23,205 nt of DNA, taken from positions 320,959-344,163 of the forward strand of contig NW_003143305.1 in the NCBI RefSeq assembly GCF_000003605.2. Direction: 5' to 3'. A model generated the notes under the pieces. That model was not told the origin of the DNA. It did not search any database and saw only the letters and a program-made list of their open reading frames with translations. The position numbers and the translations under genes are program-made. The first letter of the stretch is position 1; every line of letters begins with the position of its first letter. This document shows, one piece after another, positions 1-10,090 of the stretch. The DNA is from Saccoglossus kowalevskii. Its lineage: Eukaryota; Hemichordata; Enteropneusta; Harrimaniidae.

Positions 1-84
1 GGGGGGGGGGCTAAGCCCGACAGGTTATTCTGGTTACGTATGCTGATGGCTGGAGAATAAAGCATTATTATTTTTAGTACAGCT

Positions 85-128
85 GATGTAAGTCAAACGT
101 CCAAATGATGTAAGTCAAACGTCCAAAT
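85..128. repeat. Two-copy 22-bp tandem repeat
   Basis: Two identical 22-bp units (85-106 and 107-128), each beginning GATGTAAGTC, lie head to tail. No coding role is seen. The window starts with a run of ten G (1-10), which is too short and too close to the edge to interpret. Confidence 0.9.
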
Positions 129-346
129 GCTTTTTCGTAAATTTCCATTACTCATAGATATTCAGAAAACTCTGGTATCGTATTTACCAATCAGCAGTGG
201 CGGTGGCACGGGGGGCAGAGTGGCGGTCGCCCCCTCATAAAAAATCTTGAGGGGCGTCGCAATACTGCAAATGTGTCCTTGTCTGTGACACCTAAACAGT
301 AAAAGTAAAATACATACAAAATAATATCCGACAAAGGTATGTTGAG

Positions 347-747
347 TTGAGTGTAATAAAGAATAATAGACAACTGAGAACGTATATAAAGTTTAAAAAC
401 ATATACCTCTTACGTAATCTGAAAATTATAATGACTCGTTTCAGAATAAGCAGTTATGAAATACAGAAGGGCACTGTAGACATATCCAACCCAAAACTCT
501 TTTTGAAGACAGAATCTGTAAGCAATGTTCCCAGATCAAAATTGAAAATGAAGAACATTTCATCACCGAATGTCCTAGGTACCAAACAGAAAGACAAAAG
601 TTATTTAATTATATTAATATTACAGAAATAATTAAAAGTGATGTCAAGCTATTTAAATATATTATGAGTTCAAGAGAATACATAATAATAAGACAAGTTA
701 GTGAATACTTACACAAAATATTTGAAATCAGAAATAACAATAACTGA
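347..747 (+). pseudogene. Decayed LINE, 3' end of the reverse-transcriptase ORF
   Basis: This is the C-terminal tail of a non-LTR retrotransposon polyprotein, read in two plus-strand frames. The first frame (about 347-480) gives RQLRTYIKFKNIY and then MTRFRISSYEIQKG, typical of the region after the RT domain. After a frameshift near 470-490 the second frame (481-747) gives PKTLFEDRICKQC, then EEHFITECPRYQTERQ, and ends at TGA 745-747. The second part carries a Cys-x2-Cys-x9-His-x4-Cys cluster, the zinc-knuckle-like motif common at LINE ORF ends. No RT catalytic core is present upstream, so the copy is 5' truncated as LINE insertions usually are. The frameshift makes it dead. The exact LINE clade cannot be fixed from this tail. 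Confidence 0.75.
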
Positions 748-1821
<1,074 letters not shown>

Positions 1822-2120
1822 GCACTTGGTAGCAATATAACCTTTCATTTATTTCTTAACTCGTTTAGAAATGAAGTGTGTGTTGTTGTTTTTTGTGTGT
1901 TTTTATATTTCTTGGAATCATGTAATATTTACTTATCAATGTTACCTGTCTATTGCAGTATCAAATGACAGTGATAAGTACAAGTGGTATACATACATAA
2001 TATATAATGGAATGATAAATACAAGTAGTATACAGAGATGAGTTATGGCTCAGAAAAAAATGCTCATTTCTTGAAACAATCTGTTTTAAATATTCACCCC
2101 ACTTCCCCTATTATGCGAGT

Positions 2121-3593
2121 TTAATTTGTCATTTTTGTTTGCAATAATATATTCACTGTATTGTATCTCCTGAATATAATTTTTAAAATGTGTGTAATTA
2201 GGATTTTGCTTTTTCCTTCTACATGTATAAATATTTTTGTCCCACAAATTATTAGGAAGTTCAGTAGTATTGAATAATCCTCATTTCCAAAAAGAATATC
2301 TTTGTTTGACAATGATCTCAATCTGAGGCCAATATGAATACCCCGTTTATAATTAAAATTGTTCAAAAATGTTTTAGTATAATCGCACTCACAGAAGAGA
2401 CAAAAGACCGACTCAATGTCTGCATTACAAAAGCTTCACATTGCTCTAGGGGGTTTTAATTTGTAAAGTTTTTCATTGGAGTACAGGATGTACCAGTTTC
2501 CATTGAAACTCTCTCAAATTTGTGTCTATAGTTAGTATGAATATTCTGCTATATATATTATCCCAACAATTGATTACTTCATTCAATAGATTAGTAAAGT
2601 ACAATTCAGATCTAGGGGTATGAAATATTTGGAAACAATTCTTTTGCTATATATTTGTTTTTGCATCTATTCAAATGATAAGATTTGTCTAAAAATGTAA
2701 GATACAGATGTTCCTCATTTTGAGGTAGTCTAAAATTAGAGGTGTTAACAGTTCCTCTCCATTCTTTCGGGAGCGCGGCAATTATACCATACCATTTTAA
2801 AAAGCAGTGATTAAGAATATTTATATACTTTGTTTTGCTGTTTCCCACTGCAGTAACCGACATTGTTATACAATAGGCCAAGATACATTAGACCAGCATC
2901 AAAGAAACTCCTGCTATCAAAAGTTTGGCATTATTCCAAATTGATAATTCATTAATTGATAATTCTTGTTGCTCATATCGCAGAGAGATCCATGTCTTAA
3001 GCATATAGTAAAGGAATTGAGAGTGTTTGACCGGAAGGAGTTTCAAATCATAATGACATTTCAGTAAAACATCTATTCCCCCTACCATGTGTAATTTGCG
3101 TTACAAAAATAGTTTCTAGGGTGAGAGAAAGTGTTGTCACAGAATCTTCTCAGCCAATTAATACGTTGAACATTTTTTATTGCGAAAATATCTGACATTG
3201 CTAGACGACCCAGGCTGGTATGTCCTGCTGTTTTGTCTGTTTATTGACTTGTTTTAAATTATGTTTTGGGATATCCACTATATTTAAAATATACTGGAAC
3301 CTTGATAATATCACATATGACGCATTTTCCAGACGTTCAGACATTTTTCGGAATATCACATATGACGCATTGTCCAGACGTTCAGACATTTTTTTCAAAC
3401 TTTGCAATGGTCCAGCTATATTTAGGTCTGTTGCTGCTTTCTTATCATAAGATAGAAACACGCTTACGATCCTCACAGAACTGGTCCATGAAATTTTCAT
3501 TGGTTTATCAAATCGATCCTTCCATCTTCCCAGCCACATGCCTTCGCATTTGTCAGGGTTTATGGATAGACCAAAAAATGACTTTAAATGCAT
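2121..3593 (-). pseudogene. Decayed LINE, RT thumb to C-terminus
   Basis: Minus-strand relic of a non-LTR retrotransposon, assembled from several frames in the expected order. At 3593-3400: FFGLSINPDKCEGMWLGRWK, the RT palm/thumb junction seen in L1/Tx1-like elements. At 3088-2888: LSIWNNAKLLIAGVS. At 2840-2750: KWYGIIAALPKEW. At about 2600-2490: TIDTNLREFQWKLVH. At about 2440-2360: a Cys-rich piece, SFCNADIESVFCLFC. The last segment is an uninterrupted frame ending at TAA 2121-2123. At least three frameshifts or stops separate the pieces, so it is not functional. The catalytic FADD-type core lies upstream of the preserved part and is missing, which fits 5' truncation. Clade assignment to L1/Tx1-like is inference from motif style. 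Confidence 0.82.
3307..3393 (-). repeat. 45-bp in-frame tandem duplication inside the LINE relic
   Basis: Two 42-bp units (3307-3348 and 3352-3393) differ at a single base and have a 45-bp period. On the minus strand they encode RKMSERLDNASYVIF followed by RKMSERLENASYVIL, a 15-residue duplication that keeps the reading frame. Confidence 0.92.
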
Positions 3594-4128
3594 CTAGTAG
3601 TGAGAAAAGATGTGTTATAGATTTGGTAAATAGAAAGATATTTTTTCAGATCTACAAAATTACAATAACGCGATTTGCTTTAATTACGTTACGTAATATT
3701 CTTCAATCAGCCAGGAAAAGTTCTTGAAGTTGTTTTAAGATATTAGGATTTTAACAACACAGAAGGGCAAAGGTTCATCATTGACTTGCCGGACGCCAAA
3801 TGATGTGGCAAATAATAGTCAGCTGAAAGTACACTATTTTCTCGTATCACAACATCGAAACCTCATTGTATTGGATATCGCGCACATGATCAATGGTAAA
3901 TTGTTTTATTGTAAGGTAGCATAAATGATATCTTGATTAGAAATATGGGCCACGCCGATCTACTTATACATAATTGGAAAAATCTACTACAGCATTGAAT
4001 TGGATGGGCTCATTTTTAAGCATCATTTTTTGCCGAGCGAGCGTGGGCACAAGTCACACATGCAGTACATGTTTACTGTGAATTAATATTTTAATTACTT
4101 TGCCATGTATTCGGTCTTATATACCTGA
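3594..4128. other. Gene-free interval between LINE relic and LRAT-like gene
   Basis: No coding, RNA or repeat signal was recognised. The 5' part of the LINE relic may fade out here (minus strand, about 3594-3660), but no further RT motif could be read. Confidence 0.45.
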
Positions 4129-4134
4129 TTTATT
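4129..4134 (-). terminator. AATAAA polyadenylation signal of the LRAT-like gene
   Basis: The plus strand reads TTTATT, which is AATAAA on the minus strand, 80 bp past the TGA stop of the LRAT-like gene. Spacing and orientation fit a short 3' UTR of roughly 100 bases. It supports the two-exon gene model. Confidence 0.7.
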
Positions 4135-4213
4135 TGCTAGTTAGCAGCTATTATGAGTTTTACACCAATTAAGTTTGTTATAAGCACTTTCATCTTGTTT
4201 GTTCGTCATCATA

Positions 4214-4378
4214 TCATTCATAATTCTGCTTTATTCGCCTTCGCCTTCGCCTCCGCCTTCTCTTCTCCTCCTCGTCATCCCCGTCGTCGTCGTTCATGTT
4301 CAAGATAACTCCAGCAACTACACCGACAGCTATTATCCCAAGAGCTCCAATTCCAATTCCAATCAAAAGGTCTTCCAC
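4214..4378 (-). CDS. LRAT/PLAAT-like acyltransferase, last exon (membrane anchor)
   Basis: Last coding exon of the LRAT-like gene. The acceptor CAG lies at 4381-4379, and the exon opens in phase 0 with GTG GAA GAC, matching the phase-0 donor of the upstream exon. It encodes 54 residues and stops at TGA 4216-4214. Residues 145-167 of the assembled protein, LLIGIGIGALGIIAVGVVAG and three more hydrophobic residues, form one strong transmembrane helix. They are followed by NMNDDDGDDEEEK, nine consecutive arginines, and IKQNYE. A C-terminal membrane anchor after the LRAT domain is the known plan of PLAAT/HRASLS and LRAT proteins. The short, strongly charged tail is unusual and would probably face the cytosol as a tail-anchored arrangement (inference). 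This exon is too short for simple ORF detection. It was found by matching phase, hydrophobicity and the nearby polyadenylation signal. Confidence 0.75.
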   Translation of the reverse strand: MEDLLIGIGIGALGIIAVGVVAGVILNMNDDDGDDEEEKRRRRRRRRRIKQNYE

Positions 4379-6331
4379 CTGTGTTCACGAAAACAGAAGA
4401 ATGTTATTCACATTAGTACGGGTACGAATATTCTGACTAAATATATGGAATTACGGGTGCATTAAGTGCTAAATCACAATTTATTTTTCAGGAAATTCAC
4501 AAAAGGCCATACACAATGACGAACACTTTAATGAAATTGTTCAACAATACGACTGTAAGGAAGTCAATGTATTAGCATTTTAATCAATTGCTTTTACCCA
4601 GCTGGACAGTTCCAAGGTAAAAACAAACTCTGTCAGAAAAAGCTGCCAAATGACACAACATTAAATTAATCAATATTTGTGCTCAAATAATTTTAGTTCA
4701 TGGTTCAGAAATCTAGGGAACTGGGATTTTTATCATGGTAAATACAAAATATATAAATACTCAAACAATGCAACCAGTGGAAGTTAGTTCGGAGAATATA
4801 AATAAATAATTAAAAGTAACTTTATTGTCATTGGATTGAGACCAGTACCAATCGAACCTGAGTCCGGTTACCATGAATACGAAAATATGTGCGTTGATTT
4901 TGAGCTGGATTATACAAAAAGTTATAAAAGAACTAAATTCATTGAGTTTTTAGAAGCTTGCAAAGCCCACCAGATTTGGATATAAATCTGCATGCGGCTG
5001 TCATAGAGCAGGAATTGTGGGTATTTCGGTTTGCTTGTGAGTAGGATGATTCAAACCGTTATAACACATCTTTAGAAGGGTTCGCTTTTTGGACAAGGGT
5101 CAATCGATTATATTTTGGGAGTGATTTAGATCCGATTGTCGTAAAGATTGGAATAGAAAGATAATTCAAAAGGTTGTGGACAAATTGTCACAATTTCCCA
5201 GTGTCAAATCTAAATCGACTATGAGCGAGCCCATGGATGTATATGAAACTATGAAATCAGATAGGGAATACACATCAAACACGATCCTGTTATTCATAAG
5301 CATAAAAAGTGTCTTTATTCTGAGAACCCAACGGGATCAAGGAGCATTCAGTGGTATTGCTAGAGAGGATAACATTTTTCGTCGCGTCGTACAGTACTGT
5401 TGTATACTATATAGAACTGGCAGGTGCTTGTAAAAGAGTTGACTTAAAGGATTATGTCACCCGAAACATTGTTAAAATTTCAAACTCCAAGTACCAACAA
5501 ATATTCACATGTAAAAGATCTTTAGCAAGAAAATATAATATGGATGACATTTTCTTAAATATGGAGGGGTTGTTCTTGACACGTGGACCAAGCGATTGTC
5601 ATTGTGTAGCTATAGTGGAAATTCGCCTTCTGGCAGGTCTTTCTATATATGTGTGATAGTCTTTCAACAATGATTGGAACTTTTATGCACATTACATGTA
5701 CGTCATTATAGGTGACCCTGGGTCATAGTTACCAAGGTTATAAATGTAGGAAAACGTGCTATGGTAACATGTAATTTGCAAGCTAAAAGCCAATATATAG
5801 CCCACATATTGGGGTTCAAAGTTCAAAGCGGAACAGGATGATGTAATCTGTATATCTATAACGCAACATTTATAATATTTATAGTGCATTGCGAAAAGGT
5901 GCCGGGCTAAAATTGGGTTGAAATAAACTCATTAAAATGAAGTGTATATTTTACAAGAATAGTAGATTAGCTAACGTGCCAGACGATAAAACATTTTATT
6001 ATTTTCTGATTTTCTTTTTGTCAAATATAATTCGTTTAGCATATTTTTGACAAGAACTTTAAGATTTCTGGCTGACCCAGACACCTTGTCAGTCCCCCTC
6101 CCCCATAGTTAAAGTGTAGTCCTTTAAAATGAGTTATAATGTGTGGCATCGTTGTTGAAAAGTATGTTGGAATCGTCCCGGCAAATGTCAAAAACCACAG
6201 CAAGAATCCCCCCCCTCCACACACACACAACTCAGCACTTTTTATTTCAGCTTATTTTGCTCGTAGTGCGTAGAATTATGCTACAATGTATATCATATCA
6301 ATAGCTACAAATATAAAGACTAGTTAAATAC
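4379..6331 (-). other. Intron of the LRAT-like gene (GT-AG, 1953 bp)
   Basis: The donor CAG|GTATTT at 6331 and the acceptor CAG at 4381-4379 are both phase 0. Position 4379 is the last intron base. The intron holds the coding-like remnants at 4827-5656. It also holds a low-complexity C/G and (CA)n patch around 6090-6230, which contains runs of eight C and an ACAC tract. Confidence 0.7.
4827..5656 (+). pseudogene. Coding-like broken sequence, family unknown
   Basis: Several plus-strand segments look protein-like in composition but lie in different frames. A 52-codon stretch at 4827-4985 includes EYENMCVDFELDYTKSYKRT and then KFIEFLEACKAHQIW before TAA. A segment at 5170-5290 reads KVVDKLSQFPSVKSK and then MSEPMDVYETMKSDREY. 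The last segment, to TGA 5654-5656, reads ELAGACKRVDLKDYVTRNIV, then KRSLARKYNMDD and LFLTRGPSDCHC. The charged, balanced composition contrasts with the surrounding AT-rich noise. No catalytic motif or known domain was recognised. It may be a decayed transposon ORF or an old retrocopy inside the intron of the opposite-strand gene, and chance cannot be excluded. Confidence 0.35.
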
Positions 6332-6754
6332 CTGGTCGCTTTTAGACTCTCCGTATCGACACCATTGTGAAAAATGTTCGCAGTTATTCTATAGAACGTT
6401 ATATTCAATGGGCCCCAATTTCTCCGTAGCCCTGGCGAGTATCTGTCGTGGTGGTAGAGGGGGCTTGTTTTTCGCGTCTTTATTTTTAATCCTCGCTTTA
6501 CCATCGACGTCTTCAAGTCTGTCGCACTTCACGACAGCCTTGTTGTATTGTTTGCCTGATACGGAGAATACATATTGTGCTTTGCCACTGATACCAACTA
6601 CTTCGCTCTCTCCCGTCAGGTGGATTACATTGCCGTTGCCAATGTATACAGCAAAGTGGTCGTACACTATGTGACGAAATGCCAACATATCGCCTACTTT
6701 ATAATCGTATATATCAACATCATTGAGGTTGTTGTTAAAGGCGCCTGCAGCCAT
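6332..6754 (-). CDS. LRAT/PLAAT-like acyltransferase, first coding exon (in-frame TAG)
   Basis: Encodes the LRAT domain, a circularly permuted NlpC/P60-type thiol acyl fold that moves acyl chains between phospholipids and acceptors such as amines or retinol. The ATG at 6754-6752 has A at -3 and G at +4. The domain runs from VGDMLAFRH (residue 20) through YDHFAVYIGNGNVIHLTGES to NNCEHFSQWCRYGES. The predicted triad is His33, His45 and Cys125, all present. Codon 122 is TAG (6391-6389), just before Asn-Asn-Cys-Glu-His-Phe, where relatives have a sense codon. The frame is otherwise open to the donor at 6332/6331 (CAG|GTATTT, phase 0). With the next exon the model is 195 codons, a normal family length. 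Explanations for the TAG are a recent pseudogene, a null allele, a base-call error or readthrough. No earlier coding exon was identified, and none is needed. Confidence 0.8.
6389..6391 (-). other. Premature TAG stop before the catalytic Cys motif
   Basis: CTA on the plus strand is TAG in frame with the LRAT domain. It falls between Tyr-Asn-Val-Leu and Asn-Asn-Cys-Glu-His-Phe. Truncation here would remove the catalytic cysteine and the membrane anchor while keeping both histidines. Confidence 0.9.
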
Positions 6755-7019
6755 ATTGTTGTAATAACGGTATGTTACAATATGACGTTCTGAAAACTGT
6801 GTTGAACCAGGCTACAACAGGCGTTTGTAATAAATCTGCGATAGTTAATACTTAACTCTTCATATCAGCGTAAACAAATACGAATGACTCGTTTATTATA
6901 CGATTCCACTGACTGTACATGGCACAACATGGCACAACAAAGTAAATATTTAATTGAAATACGAATCGCATATTGAGGGATATTAAAGCGACAATAGTAA
7001 TTGATTTGACTTTTTGAAT
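6755..7019. other. 5' flank of the LRAT-like gene
   Basis: The upstream side of the minus-strand gene. No convincing TATA box or upstream exon was recognised. The 5' UTR and promoter should lie here or in an unseen non-coding first exon further right. Confidence 0.4.
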
Positions 7020-7760
7020 AGGGGTCTGTAGTTAGTGTGTCTGTATGTTTGTGTGTAAGTGTCTATCCCCCTGATATCTCAAGAACTATATGTTGTTGTT
7101 TTTTAAGAAACTTGATGCATAGATGCTCTGAGCTAATGCGCAGATTTGATTAGGTTTGGGGTTAAAAATCATGCATATTTATTACGTAATTTGCATGACA
7201 GTCAGCTATTTTAAGCTGTACCATTGATATCTAAATAACTACTCATTGGATTTTGATGAAAATTGGTACATAGATTCCACTGATATCGTATTAATCCCAA
7301 TATTTTTAATGAAACTTGCTCCATGGATGCATGGACATACCTGTTTAGTTTGGGTGTAAATCTGAGCATATTAATTACATGAATTGCATAACAATTAGTC
7401 AGTTTTCAGCTTTTCAATATATCAAGTATATCATCTTTTTTCAATAAATCTTTTTAAATAAATACACACAAGGCAACTAATTAGTTTAAACAATTATTGC
7501 ATTTTAATAGGATTTGGTATATAAGTGCCTGGGAACAATGCATTAGTTTTGAATTGAAATTCGTACTAATTGCCGAAAATGCCAATTGTGCATTATCATC
7601 TCATTGCATTGAAATTTGGTTCGTAGATGTTCTAGGGTAATCCACAAACATGATTAGTTTAATAAAATTATTGTCTAATTATTAATAGCCAGTTTCTGTT
7701 ATCTCAAAAAAACAGATTTATATTGAACTTGTAGTAGAGGTGCTCTGATATATATATTGG
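7020..7760 (+). repeat. Diverged modular repeat, about 190-bp units
   Basis: Four degenerate modules start near 7070, 7222, 7416 and 7600. They recur with the same internal order: a GATATCTCAAGAACT-like start, then GAAACTTGGTACATAGATG-like sequence, then TTAGGTTTGGG-like sequence, then a CATATTAATTACATGAATTGC-like stretch, then GTCAG-TTTTCAGC. The first module follows a (TGTG)-rich leader. No coding capacity is seen. It resembles the non-coding body of a dispersed element or an old satellite. A relative in opposite orientation lies at 12310-12790. Confidence 0.5.
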
Positions 7761-7927
7761 ACTGAAGACCACACATGTTTAATCAAACGTATTTTCTGTA
7801 TGTACTAGTATTTCAAACGTCAATAATGTGAATCACATTGTTTTCATGTTGTATAACTCCAATAGCAGACAAATATTAGTTGCCAAGCTTCTTGTTTGGA
7901 AGGCTAATTATTTGTTAATATGTCTCC

Positions 7928-7978
7928 AAAAAAAAGCTTAGAATAAACTCCCGTGTGTTTATTCTAAGCATTTTTTTT
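7928..7978. repeat. Perfect 13-bp hairpin framed by A and T runs
   Basis: GCTTAGAATAAAC (7936-7948) and its exact complement GTTTATTCTAAGC (7957-7969) flank an 8-base loop. The left arm is preceded by eight A (7928-7935) and the right arm is followed, after one base, by eight T, which extends the foldback. Compact inverted repeats of this kind are typical of small foldback transposons, but no target duplication was identified. Confidence 0.85.
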
Positions 7979-8080
7979 ATTTGTTTTGTTTTACCAAATC
8001 TTATCGAAATATTGACACAATTGCATAATCAAAGTGAATCCACACAAGGCTAAATATACGGTGGCCCATATATACAATTA

Positions 8081-8165
8081 GTCCGCTACATGAAAGTCAG
8101 TCGACTACTTGAAAAAATCGGTCGGCTACTTGAAAATCGCGCTGCTATATGAAAATATAGTCGGG
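8081..8165 (+). repeat. Degenerate 19-21 bp tandem repeat, about four copies
   Basis: Units beginning at 8081, 8100, 8121 and 8141 share the form GTCGGCTACTTGAAAATC with substitutions, and a fifth begins at 8160. Nothing suggests coding. Confidence 0.65.
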
Positions 8166-8539
8166 TAAACAACGTATTCATCTGTTTGTTAAATAAAAGG
8201 AAGTAAACCAACCTGTATACTTGAAACATCATATTTGCATGTGTTGAATGTATTGGCATGCTGGCTATAGGCTTTGAATGTAAACAGGTTACAAGTCAGT
8301 GCGCCATTCTAACCCCATACAACCACAAATTGTTACGACTCGTTACCAAAATCTACTGTACCGTGTATCACGTTGACATCACTATAAATCAGTTTCATGG
8401 CTTTACTACTACTAAGTTTAGCTTCACCTATAAAACGAGCGTCTTGCTGTCAACATATATCAGAGGGTTGGCGAGGGGGGTAGCTGATACAGGTTACAGA
8501 AAATTAAAAAGGCATTTTACGTTTTTACAAGACGATATT

Positions 8540-10090
8540 TGATTTATCTTTTAATCTTTGCAAATACGTGTTGACTTTGATGTGGCCTTCTTTTTCAAAG
8601 ATGTTTTCAATGTCCATGATTCGGGGTTGTATCCAAGACTTGAAGAGTAATACACCACCCTTATATTGTACATGGTTATTACATCAAATTACCTGCTGGG
8701 AAATTTCTTTTGCTGGATTCGTTTTAGAAGAACCTCCAACAGCTTCATGCCACGCTTCAATTTGCGTATTTGTAAAATTCTGGCGGATTAGACAAGTCAA
8801 GTTTGGTTCTTGAAAATTTATGTGTATGATTTTATGATATGTGTTTGACATAGAAAGTAAAAAGGAATGTATTTCTAAGAGTGAATCATCGTCACCACTT
8901 TCCAAAATGAGACGAGTAATCCATGATACCCGCAACGATTTTTGTTGCAAGAAGATATCTTACATTCTAATACAACTTTTATAATAATTACCGATAACAG
9001 TTATAGGTCTGATCTTGTCTATTTGTAAACCCTGTAACAATTCAAAGAAGATTGTATCTAGGTATTTAACTTAAAGAGTGCTAGTGGAACATCACATAAT
9101 ATATTTTCAATGGCTTCATTTTTTATAATGAACGCCGTTGTGAATATAATTCGAAAAAAGGGTCTTTTTAGAGAGAAATTTGATTGCGTCTTTTGGTCAT
9201 GAAATATTGTCGTATGGAGTGGATCTTATTGGTCCTATCCATCGAATTTTAATATTTTTAATATTAACACCTTGCCAAAATCAGTTACAAATTTAAGGAC
9301 TTCCGATATTGAAATATCGCTAGAGATGAATAGTGTTGTATCATCGGCTACCTGCGGTATTCGCAGTTTTTTTGACCAATTACGAGTCTTAATTTATAAT
9401 TAATTCCGTTTATTCTGTTATCAGATCTGATGTAAATTGCTAAAATTCCAACTACTAAGATGAGTGGTAAATCCGATATTGGGCAACCTTGTCGAATGCC
9501 GCGTTGCAAACCGTGATTGAGCACACGAGCACCATTACTTAATGTACTATCAAAATTGAATCTCTTCATTACTTTTAATAAGAATGGCCACTCCACAGTA
9601 TCGGAAGCTTTCCGAAAATCTAAAAATAGAATGGCTCCTGAAATGATTGTATTGTACATTCAATGAAAGAGATGGGTTCGTGTAATGCTTGATTTTCGTT
9701 GTTAGTTGTGGACTTTTCATCTAAGTATATAAGTATATATCTATTTCATCGTTCGAGCAATTCTCAGTTGTGTATATTTTTCTATAATATAAGCATACCT
9801 AACAATTTAATATCGTTTTCACCTTCTCGCTTCTTTTCCAGACTGAGGAAATATTTGATTGGTCTGTCGCCCTCTACGGCCCATTTAACCCTGCTCTATT
9901 TTGCGCACCACGTTTTGTTTTGTGTTTTACCTACTCATATTCACTAAGAATGCTAGGATCCAGATTCTCATCTATTCATTTTTCGAGGACATTAAGTCTT
10001 AATTCAAGATGAGGTAGTAGTTTGCATTTACGCTGTGCGTGTAATTTAGAGAATGCTATGGGAAAAAAACTCGTATTCCCAAATTAAATC
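8540..10090 (-). pseudogene. Decayed LINE containing the RT catalytic core
   Basis: Minus-strand relic of a non-LTR retrotransposon. In order: at 9886-9801, KWAVEGDRPIKYFLSLEKKR, the conserved block before the RT. At 9638-9590, GAILFLDFRKASDTVEW, RT motif A, with Ser where Phe is usual after KA. At about 9509-9470, LQRGIRQGCPISD, motif B. At about 9355-9335, VADDTTLF, the motif C equivalent of YADD with both catalytic aspartates kept. At about 8700-8600, QQVI-stop-CNNHVQYKGG, the post-thumb block. Stops and frameshifts interrupt it throughout. The downstream blocks found in the 2121-3593 copy are absent, so this copy has lost its 3' part, which is unusual because LINEs normally lose the 5' part. 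Outer limits are approximate. Confidence 0.85.

Noticed and set aside
1-10. G run as a telomere or gap marker
   Set aside because: Only ten bases at the window edge, with no telomeric repeat next to it.
191-373. 60-codon minus-strand frame with a Cys/His/Pro/Arg-rich N-terminal part in a GC-rich patch
   Set aside because: Resembles peptides made by dispersed repeats, but no element could be identified and there is no gene context.
8258-8542. 94-codon plus-strand open frame
   Set aside because: No recognisable domain, no splice or promoter context, and next to decayed LINE sequence. Likely chance.
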